Assembly (NCBI GenBank): GCA_002749535.1
Contig: MZZL01000051.1
Location: 1-64,000 of the forward strand
Direction of reading: 5' to 3'
Source: Apophysomyces variabilis
Lineage: Eukaryota; Mucoromycota; Mucoromycetes; Mucorales; Mucoraceae
DNA: 64,000 bases
Shown here: one piece after another, positions 19,701 through 32,546 of the stretch
Layout: each line of letters opens with the position of its first letter
Numbering within the stretch: position 1 is the first letter of the stretch
The notes under the pieces: model-generated
The model's database searches: none
What the model was told of the DNA's origin: nothing
The model's input: the letters and a program-made list of their open reading frames with translations, nothing else
Program-made: the position numbers and the translations under genes

Positions 19701-22700
19701 CCAACCCATATGGAAATGGGTAAGGCTGGGAATATTCAATCTCTTCCGCTCTCTCTATCCAACATATTTCATTCTCTCATTCAGCATTTCTTTTCTTTTC
19801 TTTTTCATTTCGCGTACGCACATCATTCTGAATTATGTGCCGAACATATATTTTTTCTTCTTTTTCTTTATTTTTTTTCTCTCTCTTTCTCTTTCTTTAA
19901 AACTGGTCACCGGCCAACAAAATTCCCCTCAAAGAAACCTAAATATTTTTTCAGTGTGTGTGCGTACATGTGTACTTCTCTTTTTTTTCTTTTCTTTCTC
20001 TTCATAATTCTTTGTTTGTTCTTTTTCTTATTTTTCATGTTACGTTAATTCTGTTTTCTTTGACTTTTTCTTTTTCTTTTTTTTCCTCTTATTTTTATAT
20101 ATGTAAATATCCACTGCAATAATCTCTTTATTATGTTCCTATGCCCCCCTCCTCTTGTTCCCGCCGATTGTTGATCCCTTTTCTTTCTTCATTATGCTCC
20201 ATCTCTTAATATCATATTTTTCTTGTTCGCTTTGTGCGTGTTCGAAGTAACACTTTGATGAAAATCTCGAAAACAAAAAAAAACCAGAAAAAAAAGTAGC
20301 GTATTAGTAAAAAAAACGAAATAACATTATGATATTACATTCTTGGTGTCGAAAATACAAAAGAAAGAAAGAAATTAGAAAGATTTTTGCCTTTCATTTT
20401 TTCTTCCTTTTCTCTTTGTTTTTTCTTTCCAACGATAGCGTATAGACCTCATTACTACAGCTTTTCTTTTTCCTTCTTCCTTTTTCTTCTTCTTTATTTG
20501 TCTCTTCGTTTTTCTCTTTGGTTGTTTTCTTTAATAATAGTAATAGGCTGTAATACATTCCCCTCAAATAAATCCATTTATAAAAGGAAAGCCGATCGTT
20601 GCTACTCTCCTTTCTACTTGTGCGTAATAACCACCCAAACACGTATAGGTGAATATATGGATATGTTCATCCAATCGATGAGGAGCACTGACTCCCGAAA
20701 TGAAGAGAAGGAGGGGAAAGAAAAAGAGAATGGCTCCCATGCTCATCACTGCGGAGAAGAAAGATTGGCAATTCATTTTTTTAATCTTTACCGTTTGATA
20801 TGCTAATAATTGTAATTCCAGACAGACGGAAACGAACCGTGCGTTTGTGGGAGTAAAAAAGTAAAAGCGAAAAATAGAGACTACTGCATCTCTATGTTTG
20901 TAATGACGCGTCTAGTGAAAACAATCCCCTTCTCTTGCCAAAATGGCCTAGGTCTTTGCCTTTTCACTTTGAAATACATGATTTGCATTTCGCAGACTCA
21001 AACAAAGATTTAAAACGGACTGATAGAGATTGTTTCCCTTTTCCTCTTTTAGGGGCCCTCCAATGGGAAAAAAAATAAGGTAGATCGCTTCAGATGATCC
21101 TAAATGGCATTGACAGGGTTCTCCTATAAAAAAGTGTAAATCATTCTATTAGGAGAGCCATAGTGAACGGGATCCCATTTTTATGTTCATTGATTTCATG
21201 CCAAGAGGTCTGCAAGGAAGAAACACACAAAAATGGCAAATGAAAATAGGAGACCTTGTTCAGTGGCGAAATCAATGGAAGCGCCGCAGAAAAGAACATG
21301 GAAATAAACCCACGAGATCAAATCTGGTCATCTTTTACTATTTTATATTTTACCTACGCCGAGTGAGTGATGCCATGCTACTACAGAATTTAGCAAAGAA
21401 TAGTGTTCTATTTTTCCACACCAAGGGACTATGAAGGTAGAAAAGAAAAGAAGTGAGAAAGGGAGATTTAGGGAGCATGGGTCTTCTGTAAGAAGTTTTG
21501 GAAACGTAGAAAAAAAACCAAGTAAAGCAAACATGCAAAAAAGAAGAAGAAATTCACACAATTGCAAACGTACAAATAGAACACGTTAATACCAAGTGTT
21601 GTTTTTCTTTCTCTTTTTGGGGGAAATAAACTTATCATAATAAACCTACTCCACAAGATGTGCAGCATGAGGTGGTCCTAGCGAGAAATAGATGCGCGCG
21701 TGTGTGTGTGTGTGTCTGAAAGCATGGGTTACAGGAAGCACGCTAAAACGAAAGAAGAGAATCGCATTTCTCTCGACAACCCTTTCACACACATACATCC
21801 ACGCACACACATAGAGGACCCCTTTCCCCTCATCTTCTCCGTCTTTTTTTTTTATTCCCTTTCCTCCTCCTCAGTCCTTTCGAACCCCTTTGGTTAAACC
21901 CTCCCCTTTCACACACAAACACTTTTTCTCTTACTAATGGGTATATTCCTCAACTCCCGTGCGCTGCACGTCCCTTCATCCGAAATTTAGGGAGCTCCAA
22001 GTTTTTTTTTTTTCGTGTAAATTATTTCCCAAGCAAGAAGAAGAAAAAAGATAGTGTTAGTCCTTTTTTTTCCATAGCATTTGTACATAAGTGTATACGT
22101 ATAGAGAGGAAGAAAAAAAAACAAGTTTTTTTAGTCATTCTTCTGTTTTTTTTCCCCACCTTTTTCCACGTGTTGTTTCTATGGTAAGAAAAAAAAAAGA
22201 AGAGCCGCAGGTGTCCATGGGTGATATAGGCTCGTTTTACTTCATGGACACATCCTCATCCTTTCTTTTTCTTTCCTTTCTTTGCTTATGGACGCGTCCT
22301 CTTTTTTTTTTTTTTCTTGTGTCTGCAATTATCTCCTAGAAGTCATTTACGCAATGGGATTAAAATTCTCCTTTTTCTGGATAGAAAAGCATCATCTGCT
22401 TGGTAGAGTAAGAAAAAAATTGGAAGTAGGCTTAATTACAACTTTTTTTGCCAACAAAAACGGATTGTTTTGGAAAAAGAAAAAAAATACAAGCCTTCTC
22501 TCCCCCTTATTACGACTCATCCATTCTTAACAAAAGGGGAACTAGAGTGAAATGAGCCGAGAGAAGTGAAGAAGTAAAAAAAATGAGCCGTAAGCCTGCA
22601 CCAACAAGGAACTAAAAAGAAAAAAGAAGGGTCAAAAAAGGATTGATCAGCAACAAAATGCTTTTACCTTTTCTCATGGTTTTTTCGACAACAAATAGAA

Positions 22701-23702
22701 TTTTATATCGTCGCTTAATAAATGATAGGATCTCTTATACCCATCTCTTCTATCACGCCTTTTACCTAAATGTAGAAGAAGAAGAAGATTTGCTTGATTC
22801 TAATAAGGTTTATCATGTGCACGGACATGATAAAGGAAGAAAAAAAGAGTTAAGGAAATAAACAATTAAAGTCTGTGACAAAGCCATGTTGTTTTAGGAG
22901 AGAAGCGATCATCGGGTTCAGAAGGCTGATGCGACACAAAGTTTTTTTTTCCCTTCGATGTCTGTGTTACAGGGTGAAATTCATGCTGAGGGAACAGTTT
23001 CCCATAAATGCAGGGACACACATGCAGGGAGAATCCAAAAACAAAAGATAAAATGGAGAAGCAAGAACTCGTAGAGTATCAACTGCAGCAATCACGAAAA
23101 AACATAAGCTACATTACACACGCACGAACACACTCTCTATAAGAGCCCGATCACTCCTGATCAGCAGAGAAACGAAGCTTGTCACAGGTCTACCCAAAAA
23201 GGGGCCCACCCTTCTCTCTCTCTCTATATATGTTTCTTATTTCATATAAAAATTATACGCTTAACCCATGAAAGGATATATTGCTGACCAAATGTAGAGA
23301 AGTAAAAAAAAAAAAAGACAAGGTGTAACTTTTCCCATCTGCAGGTCAACTTCAGGGGAGACCCGGGAGCATGGGCAGTTGTGTCTATCTGATGATATCG
23401 ATGACGATTCTGCGAAATCAATAATGCTACTTTATCTATGCGTAGTTATCTCCATGGATGTGTTCATACGTGCGTATGTGCGCATGACTTGAAAACAGAG
23501 ATGATTGTAAATGAAGAGGGGAATTGACAACACAAAATGCATCTTGTTCACAGCTTTTAACAAAGATAATATGCATTTCATTTAAACATTCTTTTATTTG
23601 CTGCAGATTTCGGGCTATGACGGTTACAAATCTGAGTTAAACATAGGAAAAGAAAGAAAAAAAAAGAATTAGTGCGTATTTACATTGCTTAAGCAAAAAA
23701 GT
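19701..23702. other. Low-complexity intergenic region
   Basis: About 4 kb rich in T and C/T tracts (19.8-20.1 kb, 20.4-20.5 kb), poly-A/poly-T runs and a short GT microsatellite at about 21694-21714. Reading frames here are dominated by Phe/Ser/Leu or Lys/Glu from these tracts and are not supported as genes. No RNA gene recognised. Confidence 0.5.
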
Positions 23703-26700
23703 TTAAGCGAATCGGTGAGCATTCTCCTGGACCCAGGTAGCAATATTCTGATGGTCCCTTTCGACCCATTTGGCATTAACCTTAGCTCCTTCAAGAGCCT
23801 GTTGCAAAGGACGTGCATATTCCTTGGTATCCTTATCAGCAAAGAAGGCTTCGGCCTGACGGATCTTATCGAAAGAAGCAAAACCACCCACAGCAGAACG
23901 AACGGCCGAACCGAACAAGCTGAGAGACTTGGAGAATTTTGCATGCAAGGTGTCGTAATTCTCGGTGAAGAATTCCCAGAACAAATCACGGGCACCAGGG
24001 TTGACAGCCAATCTAAAAGGTTATCAATGCATTAGCGCCCTATCCCGTTGATAAAAAGAAAGAAAGAAAAGACAGGGCTACGTACGATCTGAAGACGTAG
24101 ATAGAATCTTGTCCTCGCACTTCCTTTTCGTCCAAGCTCATAGCGAGGTATCTCTTGATCAGTGCCACATTCGTTGCAGTACCCAAAGAGCTCAAGGCAA
24201 TAAGACGCTGATCGGTAGGAAGGCTTTCGTCGCGGTAGATTTTAAGAATCTCTTCCCACACACGTGTCTCCTCATCGTCGTTTTCAGCGGATTTCAAGAC
24301 GATGCTGAAAACAGGACCACGCAAGTTGGGATGAACAGCGTCTGTGTTACCTTGCACAAATTGCCAAAAGCGGGTCTTGGCCTGTGCCACTGTCTCGGCG
24401 TCATAGGAACGACCGGCATTGCTCAGTGCCAAAACACGCAAAATGTTGGTCATGTAATCATCAGTAGGGGCAAATTCCCATCCAAGCTTGTGAGCAATGG
24501 GGGCAAATAGATGGCGACGCAACGCTTTAAGACCATTACGAACTTCCTGAGGCTGTTCATAGAATGCATCAAGGATGTTGCTAAAGTGGGTACTGATCTG
24601 AGACCAGCAGCTAAAGAAAGATGGTCATGGTTAGACTAAAGCAAGCAACGATAAAACCTTGTTACTCACAAGTATTCAGTCTCATTAATAAAGGCTTCTG
24701 CAAGCTCCAAGAAAGCAACTGTGTTTTGTTCTCCACTGACGCTAAGGTTACCGGCATCTGCAATCAAACCGACTCTGTCGGCGGTGTTGGCCAACAAACC
24801 ATTCTTGCCCTTCTTTACTTCTTCAGCCAAACGGCGAATGGTTTCAATAGGATAGTTGACTCGGTAAACAGCGGTTTGACCAGCATTCAACTTGAATTGG
24901 CCTTCAGCAGGAACGGCAAAAGTTTGCGACTTTTCCGTAAGTGTGTATGACTCCACCTTTCCAGGCACCAAAACTCCCAAAGGAACCCACCAAACAGTGC
25001 TGGGAAATAAAAAAAACCGGTTATTAAAACCAAACTCGTTAAAGCATCTTTTTCTCAGAAATCAGCTCACCTGTCTTCCTCCTCTTGGAGATCACCAGTT
25101 GAGAGATAACGGGACTGGGTAACAGAAATGGAACCAGGAGCATCTTCCTTAATAGTCAACACGGGATACTAAGGATAGGAAGGACTATTAGTGACTCCTT
25201 CATTTCGTTTAAATCGCACCACATATACTTACGCCGTCACGCTTAGTCCACAAGGTCATGAACTGGGATACATCCACACCAGCTTCCTCACTCAGAGCTT
25301 GCCAAAGATCGCCAGTAGAAGCATTTGCCAATCTGTGGCGGCGCAAGTAACGTCTAACACCAGCCAAGAATGTATCTACACCAAGCCAAGAGCTCAACAT
25401 ACGGATCACACTAGCACCCTTGTAGTAGGAAATGGCGTCGAAAATCTGGTGAATCTCAGCTGGGTCATTCACAGCCACTTCAATAGGGTGAGACGAACGG
25501 AGAGCATCCAAGTTCAATGCTCTTGGCATATCTTCGTTGACAAAAGAAGTCCACACATCCCACTGAAAACGAGAAAATAAGTAAATCGATATATATTCAG
25601 CAAGAAATAACCAGGCCTGTGATATTTTACCTCAGGGAAGATATGGTCTACTGCAAGCCATCCGACCCAGGTGGCGAAACCTTCGTTCAACCAGAGATGA
25701 TCCCACCACTCCATCGTCACCTGTATGTACATGTCAATATATTATCATACTAAAAATTTAGTTGCACTTACCAAGTTACCAAACCACTGATGGGCAAGTT
25801 CGTGACAGACTGTGTAAGCAGTGCTCTTCTTAAAAGCAATAGAAGACGATTTCTCATCGAACAATAACTGTGGTACTTGATAAGCATGGCCTCCATTTAT
25901 GAAATTGTGGGCTATTCAGATATACTTACTGCAACTGTTCGGTACGTAATCAGACCCCAGTTTTCCATCGCACCTAGTAAAGAAGGAGAACGGTCAGCAT
26001 TTCCTATGTATATGTGCAACTGCGATCCCTTACCAGCTTCGAAATCAGGGATGGCAACCATGTCCACCTTAGGCAAAGGATAAGGCTCACCAAAGACATT
26101 GGCAAAGTGTTCAATAGCCGAGACACAGACATTGAGTGCATGACGTCCCTGTTCCACGGAACCGGGTAATGCGTAAACACGAGCACGGATGGGTCGTCCG
26201 TTGTGTTCGCCAGAAGTGAAGGCTTCAATGTATTCAAAAGGACCAATAACAAAGGCCAAGAGGTATGTGCTCATGCGAAGTGTGGTAGCGTACTTCACTT
26301 CCTTCAAATCCTGGTTATCTGTGATGTCCTTGCCTGTCTGAGCTTCGGTGTGTTTGCCGATCTCGGTTCCTTTGCCGGTTTGCAGATAAGGCTTTTCAGA
26401 GATCACGTTCATGTTGGATAGTGCGGTCAACTCTGTAGGCACAATAAGGGTGACATCGAAAGTCGCTTTAAGAGCCGGCTAAACAAAAGATATGAAAGAG
26501 AAAGACAACCGGAACTGGGTATGAGCACACAAGAAGAAGAAAGAGGGATCCCCAAGTCCCTTAACATGTCTGTTACCTCATCCCAGCATGGGAATGCACG
26601 TCTCGCATCAGTAGCTTCAAACTGGGTAGTTGCCAAGTATCTATAAAGTGATTTCCGCTATTCAGTACGGGGAACGGGTTTAAATGTCTTCTGTTTACAT

Positions 26701-27271
26701 ACTGAGTGTTTCCTTCTGCATCTTTGTAGGAAGATCTGTAGAAACCAGCCATCTGGTCGTTCAAGATACCCTCGAAATAGATGTCCAGAACAGCCTTTGT
26801 GTTAGCTGGAACAGATTCAGCAAACTTTAAGGTTGCCAAGTCTTTCTTCTCGTCATAAGTAATATCGGTTGCGGATTGTCTATTAAAAAACCGTCAAGCG
26901 TTAAGATGGTCCGTGATTTCTCTATAACGACCCAAACTCCCCAAACCGTCATGGTGCTTCCGATACTTACTTTGATTCTGTTTTGAGGTTAGCAGACTCT
27001 AAAATAGCTGAATGAATCTTGATGTCATGTGTATTAAGGACGATGGTGTTTGAATCTTCATTCACTTCCAAGCTGATGGCATTGCATAGCAACGGTAAGT
27101 ATGACTCGACTTCCGAAACGCCAACTGTGCACAGACTTACTCGACTTTGACGCGTCCATAGAACACAAAGGTTTTCAAGTTTGGTTTTAAAGTAAGGTCA
27201 TAGTGTACAGGTCGTACGTTTGTAGGCAAGACTTGTCTCTCTTGGACTTTAGTAGCAGAAGGTTGACACAT
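23703..27271 (-). CDS. M1-family zinc aminopeptidase (alanyl/puromycin-sensitive type)
   Basis: Thirteen exons on the minus strand, all in phase: 27271-27141, 27072-26971, 26879-26703, 26640-26577, 26478-26034, 25973-25930, 25867-25772, 25720-25631, 25562-25233, 25168-25071, 24999-24670, 24610-24086, 24012-23703. The product is 913 residues, the normal size for Ape2/Aap1/NPEPPS proteins. The exopeptidase signature GAMENWG is at ~307-313. The zinc site is HELAH at 343-347 with the third ligand in NEGFA (E366), exactly 18 residues later. The C-terminal half is the helical ERAP1-like domain. The enzyme trims N-terminal residues from peptides; no signal peptide is visible, so it is probably cytosolic. 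Residues 160-190 carry a polar insertion ([16 protein letters not shown]). A TATA-like TTTAAATA lies about 110 bases upstream on the minus strand. Confidence 0.95.
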
Positions 27272-27660
27272 GACTTATGCTATGTACTAGAACTTTGTCA
27301 AAACAAACAAAAGGAAATAAGAAAGAAAGAAAAAAAATAAAGCTCCACTGACGACTCACTCCAACTTATGCTGCAGTTGTATTTAAACCCCTCCAAAAAA
27401 ATCACGTCTTGCGTGTGGCAAGTATTAAAGCTTTTGTTTTACTGAGTAGAAAAAATTCCTTGTCATCCCATTTTCAGCAATAAGCACCAAAAAGGGGGGA
27501 TCGTTCACCGTCCCAAATCTGAGATCCAAGCCTATTAGCGTGACTTCACAATTCATCGGCCCGTGGGAACAACTACAAAGAAAAAAGAGGACTATACGGA
27601 CCCTTCTCTCTCTCTCTCGCGTATAAAAAAAAACTCACTGCAGCCAATACCATCTCTTCT
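27272..27660. other. Promoter region of the M1 aminopeptidase gene
   Basis: AT-rich, with a minus-strand TTTAAATA element near 27380-27388 and a pyrimidine/purine-rich tract near 27600-27625. No coding sequence. Confidence 0.5.
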
Positions 27661-27829
27661 TATTGGATAGGCTAAGATAACCACAAAATGCAAATCCGTT
27701 TATTAAGGCTTGAAACGTAAGAAGCAAGAAGAACACGGTTGGACCTTACATTCCCACAATTCTTTTTTACTCTTCCGTGCTCCGGACACCGGCTGTCGGA
27801 CGTCAGGCGGAATGGATAGAGTAACCTTC

Positions 27830-28345
27830 GTTTTTGCTCTATTCGTTTTTTGCCCTTTTCTCTAACTTCCTCACCATATATGGATACTCTTGCCTTTAGA
27901 TTATCCGAGTTCTCGGTACAGAAATATAACTGGATGTCACCATTTGCCATGGAATTTGGCTTATTCTCTGTTTCCATGGCAGCCTACCATGACAGAGCCA
28001 GCCATTGATCAAAAATGGTAACTTCTTCCCTAATTTAGCAGCCTCGTCAGACAATCTGAGAAAAGTATAACTTTGTTTTCCTCCAAGTCCATATGTCGCC
28101 CGATCTATTGCCGACACGTTCTTCAACAAAAAATAGGAAAACAGAAAATAAAAAAAGAATAAAATAAAATAAAATTAAAAAAGGAAGAAAGAAAAATAGA
28201 CCAACGAAAGAAGAAAAGAGCGAGATTGAACCTCGTATATAATACCATTGCCCAATGCCCTTTGCAGTTGATACATATCTTAACCTTAGCAACTTCTTCA
28301 AAGTTTCTCCAAGCTTGGTCCATCCATCAACAGAATGCAGCCAAC
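27830..28345 (-). pseudogene. Unrecognised protein-like minus-strand segments, probably degraded
   Basis: Two stretches look like real protein. About 28323-28230 reads MDQAWRNFEEVAKVKICIN followed by CKGHWAMVLYT. About 28129-27896 reads NVSAIDRATYGLGGKQSYTF followed by LRLSDEAAKLGKKLPF. They are separated by a T-rich intron-like stretch (28110-28215), but none of the possible GT-AG choices joined them in phase. I do not recognise the family. It could be a decayed gene or transposon remnant. Confidence 0.3.
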
Positions 28346-29919
28346 GCTGCTATTGTCGCTGTTCCGTTGCTTTGGCCCCTATGTGGATCTGCGGCATGGC
28401 GAAAGAATCACAGATCGATCTCTGAAGACGAGGAAAGAGGCTATGTTTTTCGGAAGGGGCCCATACAAGACCCTGACACTCGACATGCTGAGCATTACTG
28501 CAATGAAAATGATTGGCGCTTCCATAATTACGTACTACATTGGAAATAGCTCTAGCGTGACAGGCTGCTTGAACCTTTCTTTTGAACAGGCACGGAAAAG
28601 GAAATTATATGCGGAAATTCGACGTAGTGTTACCATTGCTATGGACATGAGATGAAGACCGCACTGACTTTTTGGTTTCACAACAATGAAGTCATTGCAG
28701 GAACATGATAAACATTAGATCACTCCTTCGTAACGGTGGACAAGCATTGTCAATAAGGTGCAACGCATACCAAATAAGTAAATCAATGCCCGATTAAAGC
28801 AAATGGATAAACCCCAATGGCTCACTTAACCATAAGATGGTCGAATCAGTTCATAGGAGCAGTCAAGCAAGTTTTTTAGAAAATAACCAAATATGGTTTG
28901 TCTAACACACAACAAACGTATCTTACATCCTGCTTTGTATAGGTTGCTCACAACTACAAATGAATCGGTAAAAAGCAAACGAAAATCTTTACGGCGTGCA
29001 TTGGCTTTTGAACCTGTTTCCTCATTATGGCAGGCAATATATGCTCCTCAAAATTCTCTAAATCCTGCTCATCCTCCATGATGGAGCTTGTGAAACTAGC
29101 GGACAATAACATTCTATCCGTAAGTTTCAGCGTAAAATAAGTAAAAAGCCATGAGCACATTTCATTACATTCTATCTTTTGATTCCTATTTAGTGATTGA
29201 TGTTGTTTCCTGACATTCCGTTGCCCAGTGAGCCACCATCATGGGGTCACAGCTAAAGCAATGCGGTATCTTTTAATCACACTTGCTCACAATCATCATA
29301 GTATGATTGCTAGGCAGATTGGGGATATGAGAGGAGACGTAAGGTCAAAAACTAAGGGCTACAACATATGGCAATATTTTTTTACCCAAATTTTCTCAAT
29401 TACTCTTTTGCTTTCCCTTTTCCACTTTCGCTTCGAGGTATAATAACGTACTTGCTTAATTAAAATGTTGTTCAGAAACGAAATCTTAGTTTATATTGCA
29501 GGTCCATTGCCGTTTGCCGCAAGGCAAGACCAAGTCATCAACCCAAAAAAAAAAGGTCGGTTTCAGGGATTCCTAGGCTTCGTCCGGACCACTTAATAAC
29601 GAAGTCGATCGGTAAGCCCAACGAGCTTTAGGGTTCAGTTAAAAGACAATGATCAATTTGAAAAGTTGATCATATCTTTTTGCTTTCTGACGACATCGGG
29701 AGAAATAGAATTATTTTAAGAATACACCTATCTCTTTGTGCAAGTGTATCTCAAACATTGTCAATAAAAGTTGTTGGCGGGTCCGATTCGTGTAAAACAC
29801 GTTCCAAGCAATTGGTAGCGGGAAATATACCGCCGATAATACTCTTCCTTCATGCTCTTGATTATTCTCGACAAGTAAGCAGCGGAAAAGGAAGGTAATG
29901 TAGGCTCGGTAAAAACGTC
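28346..29919. other. Intergenic region without a supported gene
   Basis: An open plus-strand frame at 28335-28655 lacks any recognisable motif. A poly-A tract at about 29545-29555 is followed by a short GC-richer stretch (29558-29640). Nothing else identified. Confidence 0.4.
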
Positions 29920-30790
29920 TTGCATGTCGCGAGGTCGTTGGGCCCGTGCGGCAGAAGGATGGTACGATGTAGTTTCAAAGTTTTCAGATTTTGCATATTT
30001 CGAACGATCTGTATGCACCTATGACTGGTAGGCATCGCCTTTGAGGCAAGACAACTTTAGATATCGGCGGGAATAAGCTTATCAATGACGACGTAGGGTC
30101 CGATGCCAATCATATTCCAAGCTGTCAGGATTTGCGTAGCGCAGAAGCACATGGTCGCCGATGTTGAATTCCTGCGGGCACATAGCGGCATCGCAGCGTT
30201 CTTTATCTTTTTGGTTCACTGCGATGATACAAGCTCTGGCAAGGGATCGAGCATCACATGGTTGGCGTAAGTCAGTTAAGGCGGCCGCTGCACATTCATG
30301 TGTTGAACGTGGTGGGGCAATGAGAGGATGTAATGTATCGCCTGGAAGACGCGGTTCCCGACCATAGGTCAAGAAGAAAGCACTAAAGCCGGTGGTACGG
30401 TGTTTACGCACTCGACAAGCCCAGAGTGCAGTGTTGGTGAACTCGTCCCATTGATTGGTTGCACTATGAACGTACTTGCTAAGCATTTCTTTAGATAGTC
30501 CATGAGCCGCTCGCATATACCATTGATACGCAGATGGTAGGCAGAGATCAGCAAGTGATGCGGATTGAGGTTTGCCAGGTAAGCGGTCCAGACTTGAGCC
30601 ATAAAGTTAGCGCCACAATCAGAGACAATTTCTTCCGGGAAGGCCAAAGCGCATGGGCAATAGGCCGATACTTAGCATAGATCACAGCAACAAGAATCCA
30701 ACGATTGCCATTTTTAGTTGTGGCTAGTTTGCCTATAAGATCAAAATCTTTAAAGCCAATCCAAAGGCACTTTTCTGTGCTTACTGTAGA
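29920..30790 (-). pseudogene. Degraded Ty3/gypsy integrase relic
   Basis: Minus-strand reading reproduces the integrase core of the intact element downstream, in pieces. DLIGKLATTKNGNRWILVAV (~30750-30690) corresponds to DFIGELPTTNHGNRWLLVAV. VSDCGANFM corresponds to VTDRGTNFM, and NGICERLMDYLKK to NGKCERTNGILKQ. KYVHSATNQWDEFTNTALWA and KHRTTGFSAFFLTYGREPRL follow, then HTDRSKYAK and SAARAQR near 30015-29925. Several frameshifts and a short deletion separate the pieces, so it cannot encode a functional integrase. No reverse transcriptase or gag remains were found beside it. It is a different, older copy from the 32.5-38 kb element. Confidence 0.8.
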
Positions 30791-31870
30791 AAGTATTTCA
30801 AGTCATCAGGGTTAGTACTCAACTAAGCATATTTCAAACACATTGAAAATATTCGTTGTTTTTGATTGAGTGAAAGGTATCGCAGTGTTTTTATTTTCAG
30901 TCAGTCCAAACTACTATGTATCATAAGTTCTACAAAGCTAAACTCTTATATTGAGTATTTCCACTGCAGCGTTTTAACTGTAACATGTTTGTACTGGTAT
31001 TGTCACAGTATACAATTACATCTGAGGAGTTTGATGATAGCAATACATATAAAACATTAGAACCAGGAGAATCATTTCGGACACTTCAATGGGATATTCC
31101 ACCTGGTTGTAGCAACCATCGTCACCTTTTTTTTAAAAAGCGCTCAGAAATGGGGGGAGGCCTGGAGTGTTCTGTTGGAGCGTCCGCAGTAATTCCCCGG
31201 TACCAGAACAGTCAAAGAGGAAACTGATCATGCAATTTAATCACTTGACCCCGGCTTCGTTGTCTGTGGAGGGGAGTGTAGATTTAAACCATATCCACCA
31301 AGTCAAAAGACAAATGTTATGCAAAGAAGTGAAGCGGCTTCGAATAAACTTTGTTTATTGATTTGGTGAATAATTTGTCCTGTTAGTCTAAAAATTATTA
31401 TTAGTTGTGCAGAAGAGTAAGACCAGTTTCAGGCAGTCTGCCGACTATGAGACAAGGTAACGACAAACCAATCAAATTGCAGATAAAAATAACCACGAAG
31501 TCGTGCCTGCAAAGTTGTAATGATACAAGCCGTTTGCTCAGATCGGCCTTGGTCCAAAAACTGTAAACCTTTAACGCCTCGGCCTTCACTACAAAAGAGC
31601 AACATCTCCAGGAGGACCATGCTCAGCAAAATCATTGCATAATCTCTTGTCCGTTTATTTTACTTATTTTGAATGCTAGACCGTATCAGCATTGTTACAA
31701 TTAGATTTAGAAAAAATATAAATATCCATAGATTTGTTTAGCAGTAAAGATCATCATCCGTTTATTCTCTATCTCTTTTGTTACCCTTAGTCCCAGTGGG
31801 CTTGACCTTTGCCAGGAAGAAAACCCAGATCAGGAAGAAAATACCGCGCACGAGACGGCGACGACACACG
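30791..31870. other. Spacer between gypsy relic and LTR cluster
   Basis: Short reading frames only. No recognisable gene or LTR. Possibly decayed transposon sequence. Confidence 0.4.
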
Positions 31871-31875
31871 ACAAC

Positions 31876-32546
31876 TGTCGTTTCCTTGGATCTGAGTTTT
31901 ATTCTGAATCACTGTAACGTTGTCGATCGGTAAACTTGTAGCGGATCAGGGAAACGATAGATAATAAAATAAGAATGGTAAAAGATGATTCTTTTATTGT
32001 ATCGACTTCCTTTCTATATATATTTTCTGGTGCCTGACGGACAATGGCAAAACAATTTTATTTCTTAAACTTATTCCAGGGCAACGATTCGATAGATGAT
32101 GTTTCGTGATAATCAATCTCAAACATCGTCTTCTTCTATTTCTTCCATTTCGATAACCGATCCGATTCGTTCGTCCATCTCAGGGTCGACACAAAAGAAG
32201 TCCGAATCCCAGGGATCGGGATTTAGCGACGACACAACCACAACGACAAATGTCATCGCCGAAGTCTGAGCTGGAAATCCAATGGCCAGAGGAAGACGGA
32301 ACAATAGTAGAAGACAATAAAAGTAAGATAGACGTATAATTCCCTTTATTCTTTTTAATCTGCCCAATATTTATATCTTTTAGTTCTGGTTAAATTATGT
32401 AATCTGTTGCGGGTATAAAATAGAAAAGGAAACGGACTGAGAGTGTTACGATAAAGATCGATGTCAAAGAAGACTTCTTGTAACTCATATCATTTTGGGA
32501 AGATGCCCGAGCAAAAGAGAAGATTACCATGTTAGGTTCTTGGCCG
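31876..32546. repeat. LTR-like sequences of related families, truncated
   Basis: Two segments begin with the same TGTC end as the neighbouring LTR: 31876 (TGTCGTTTCC) and 32251 (TGTCATCGCCG). The 32251 segment resembles the 32780 element (shared AGCTG(A/G)AAT, CCAATGGCCAG and GGAACAAT blocks, then an AATAA..TAGACG..TTTATT stretch). It is cut off where the gypsy LTR starts at 32547. CGACA ends occur at several points (32191, 32234, 32248), so exact limits are uncertain. Confidence 0.5.

Noticed and set aside
19710..20806. Phe/Leu/Ser-rich frames as membrane proteins
   Set aside because: They arise from T- and C/T-rich low-complexity DNA. The hydrophobicity is a by-product of TTT/CTT codons.
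23685..26421. Plus-strand frames opposite the M1 aminopeptidase exons
   Set aside because: Antisense shadows. The minus strand carries the full zinc-peptidase motif set with consistent splice phases.
28335..28655. Plus-strand 106-codon frame as a transposase or nuclease
   Set aside because: No catalytic motif could be identified, and an antisense frame is also open. Left unassigned.
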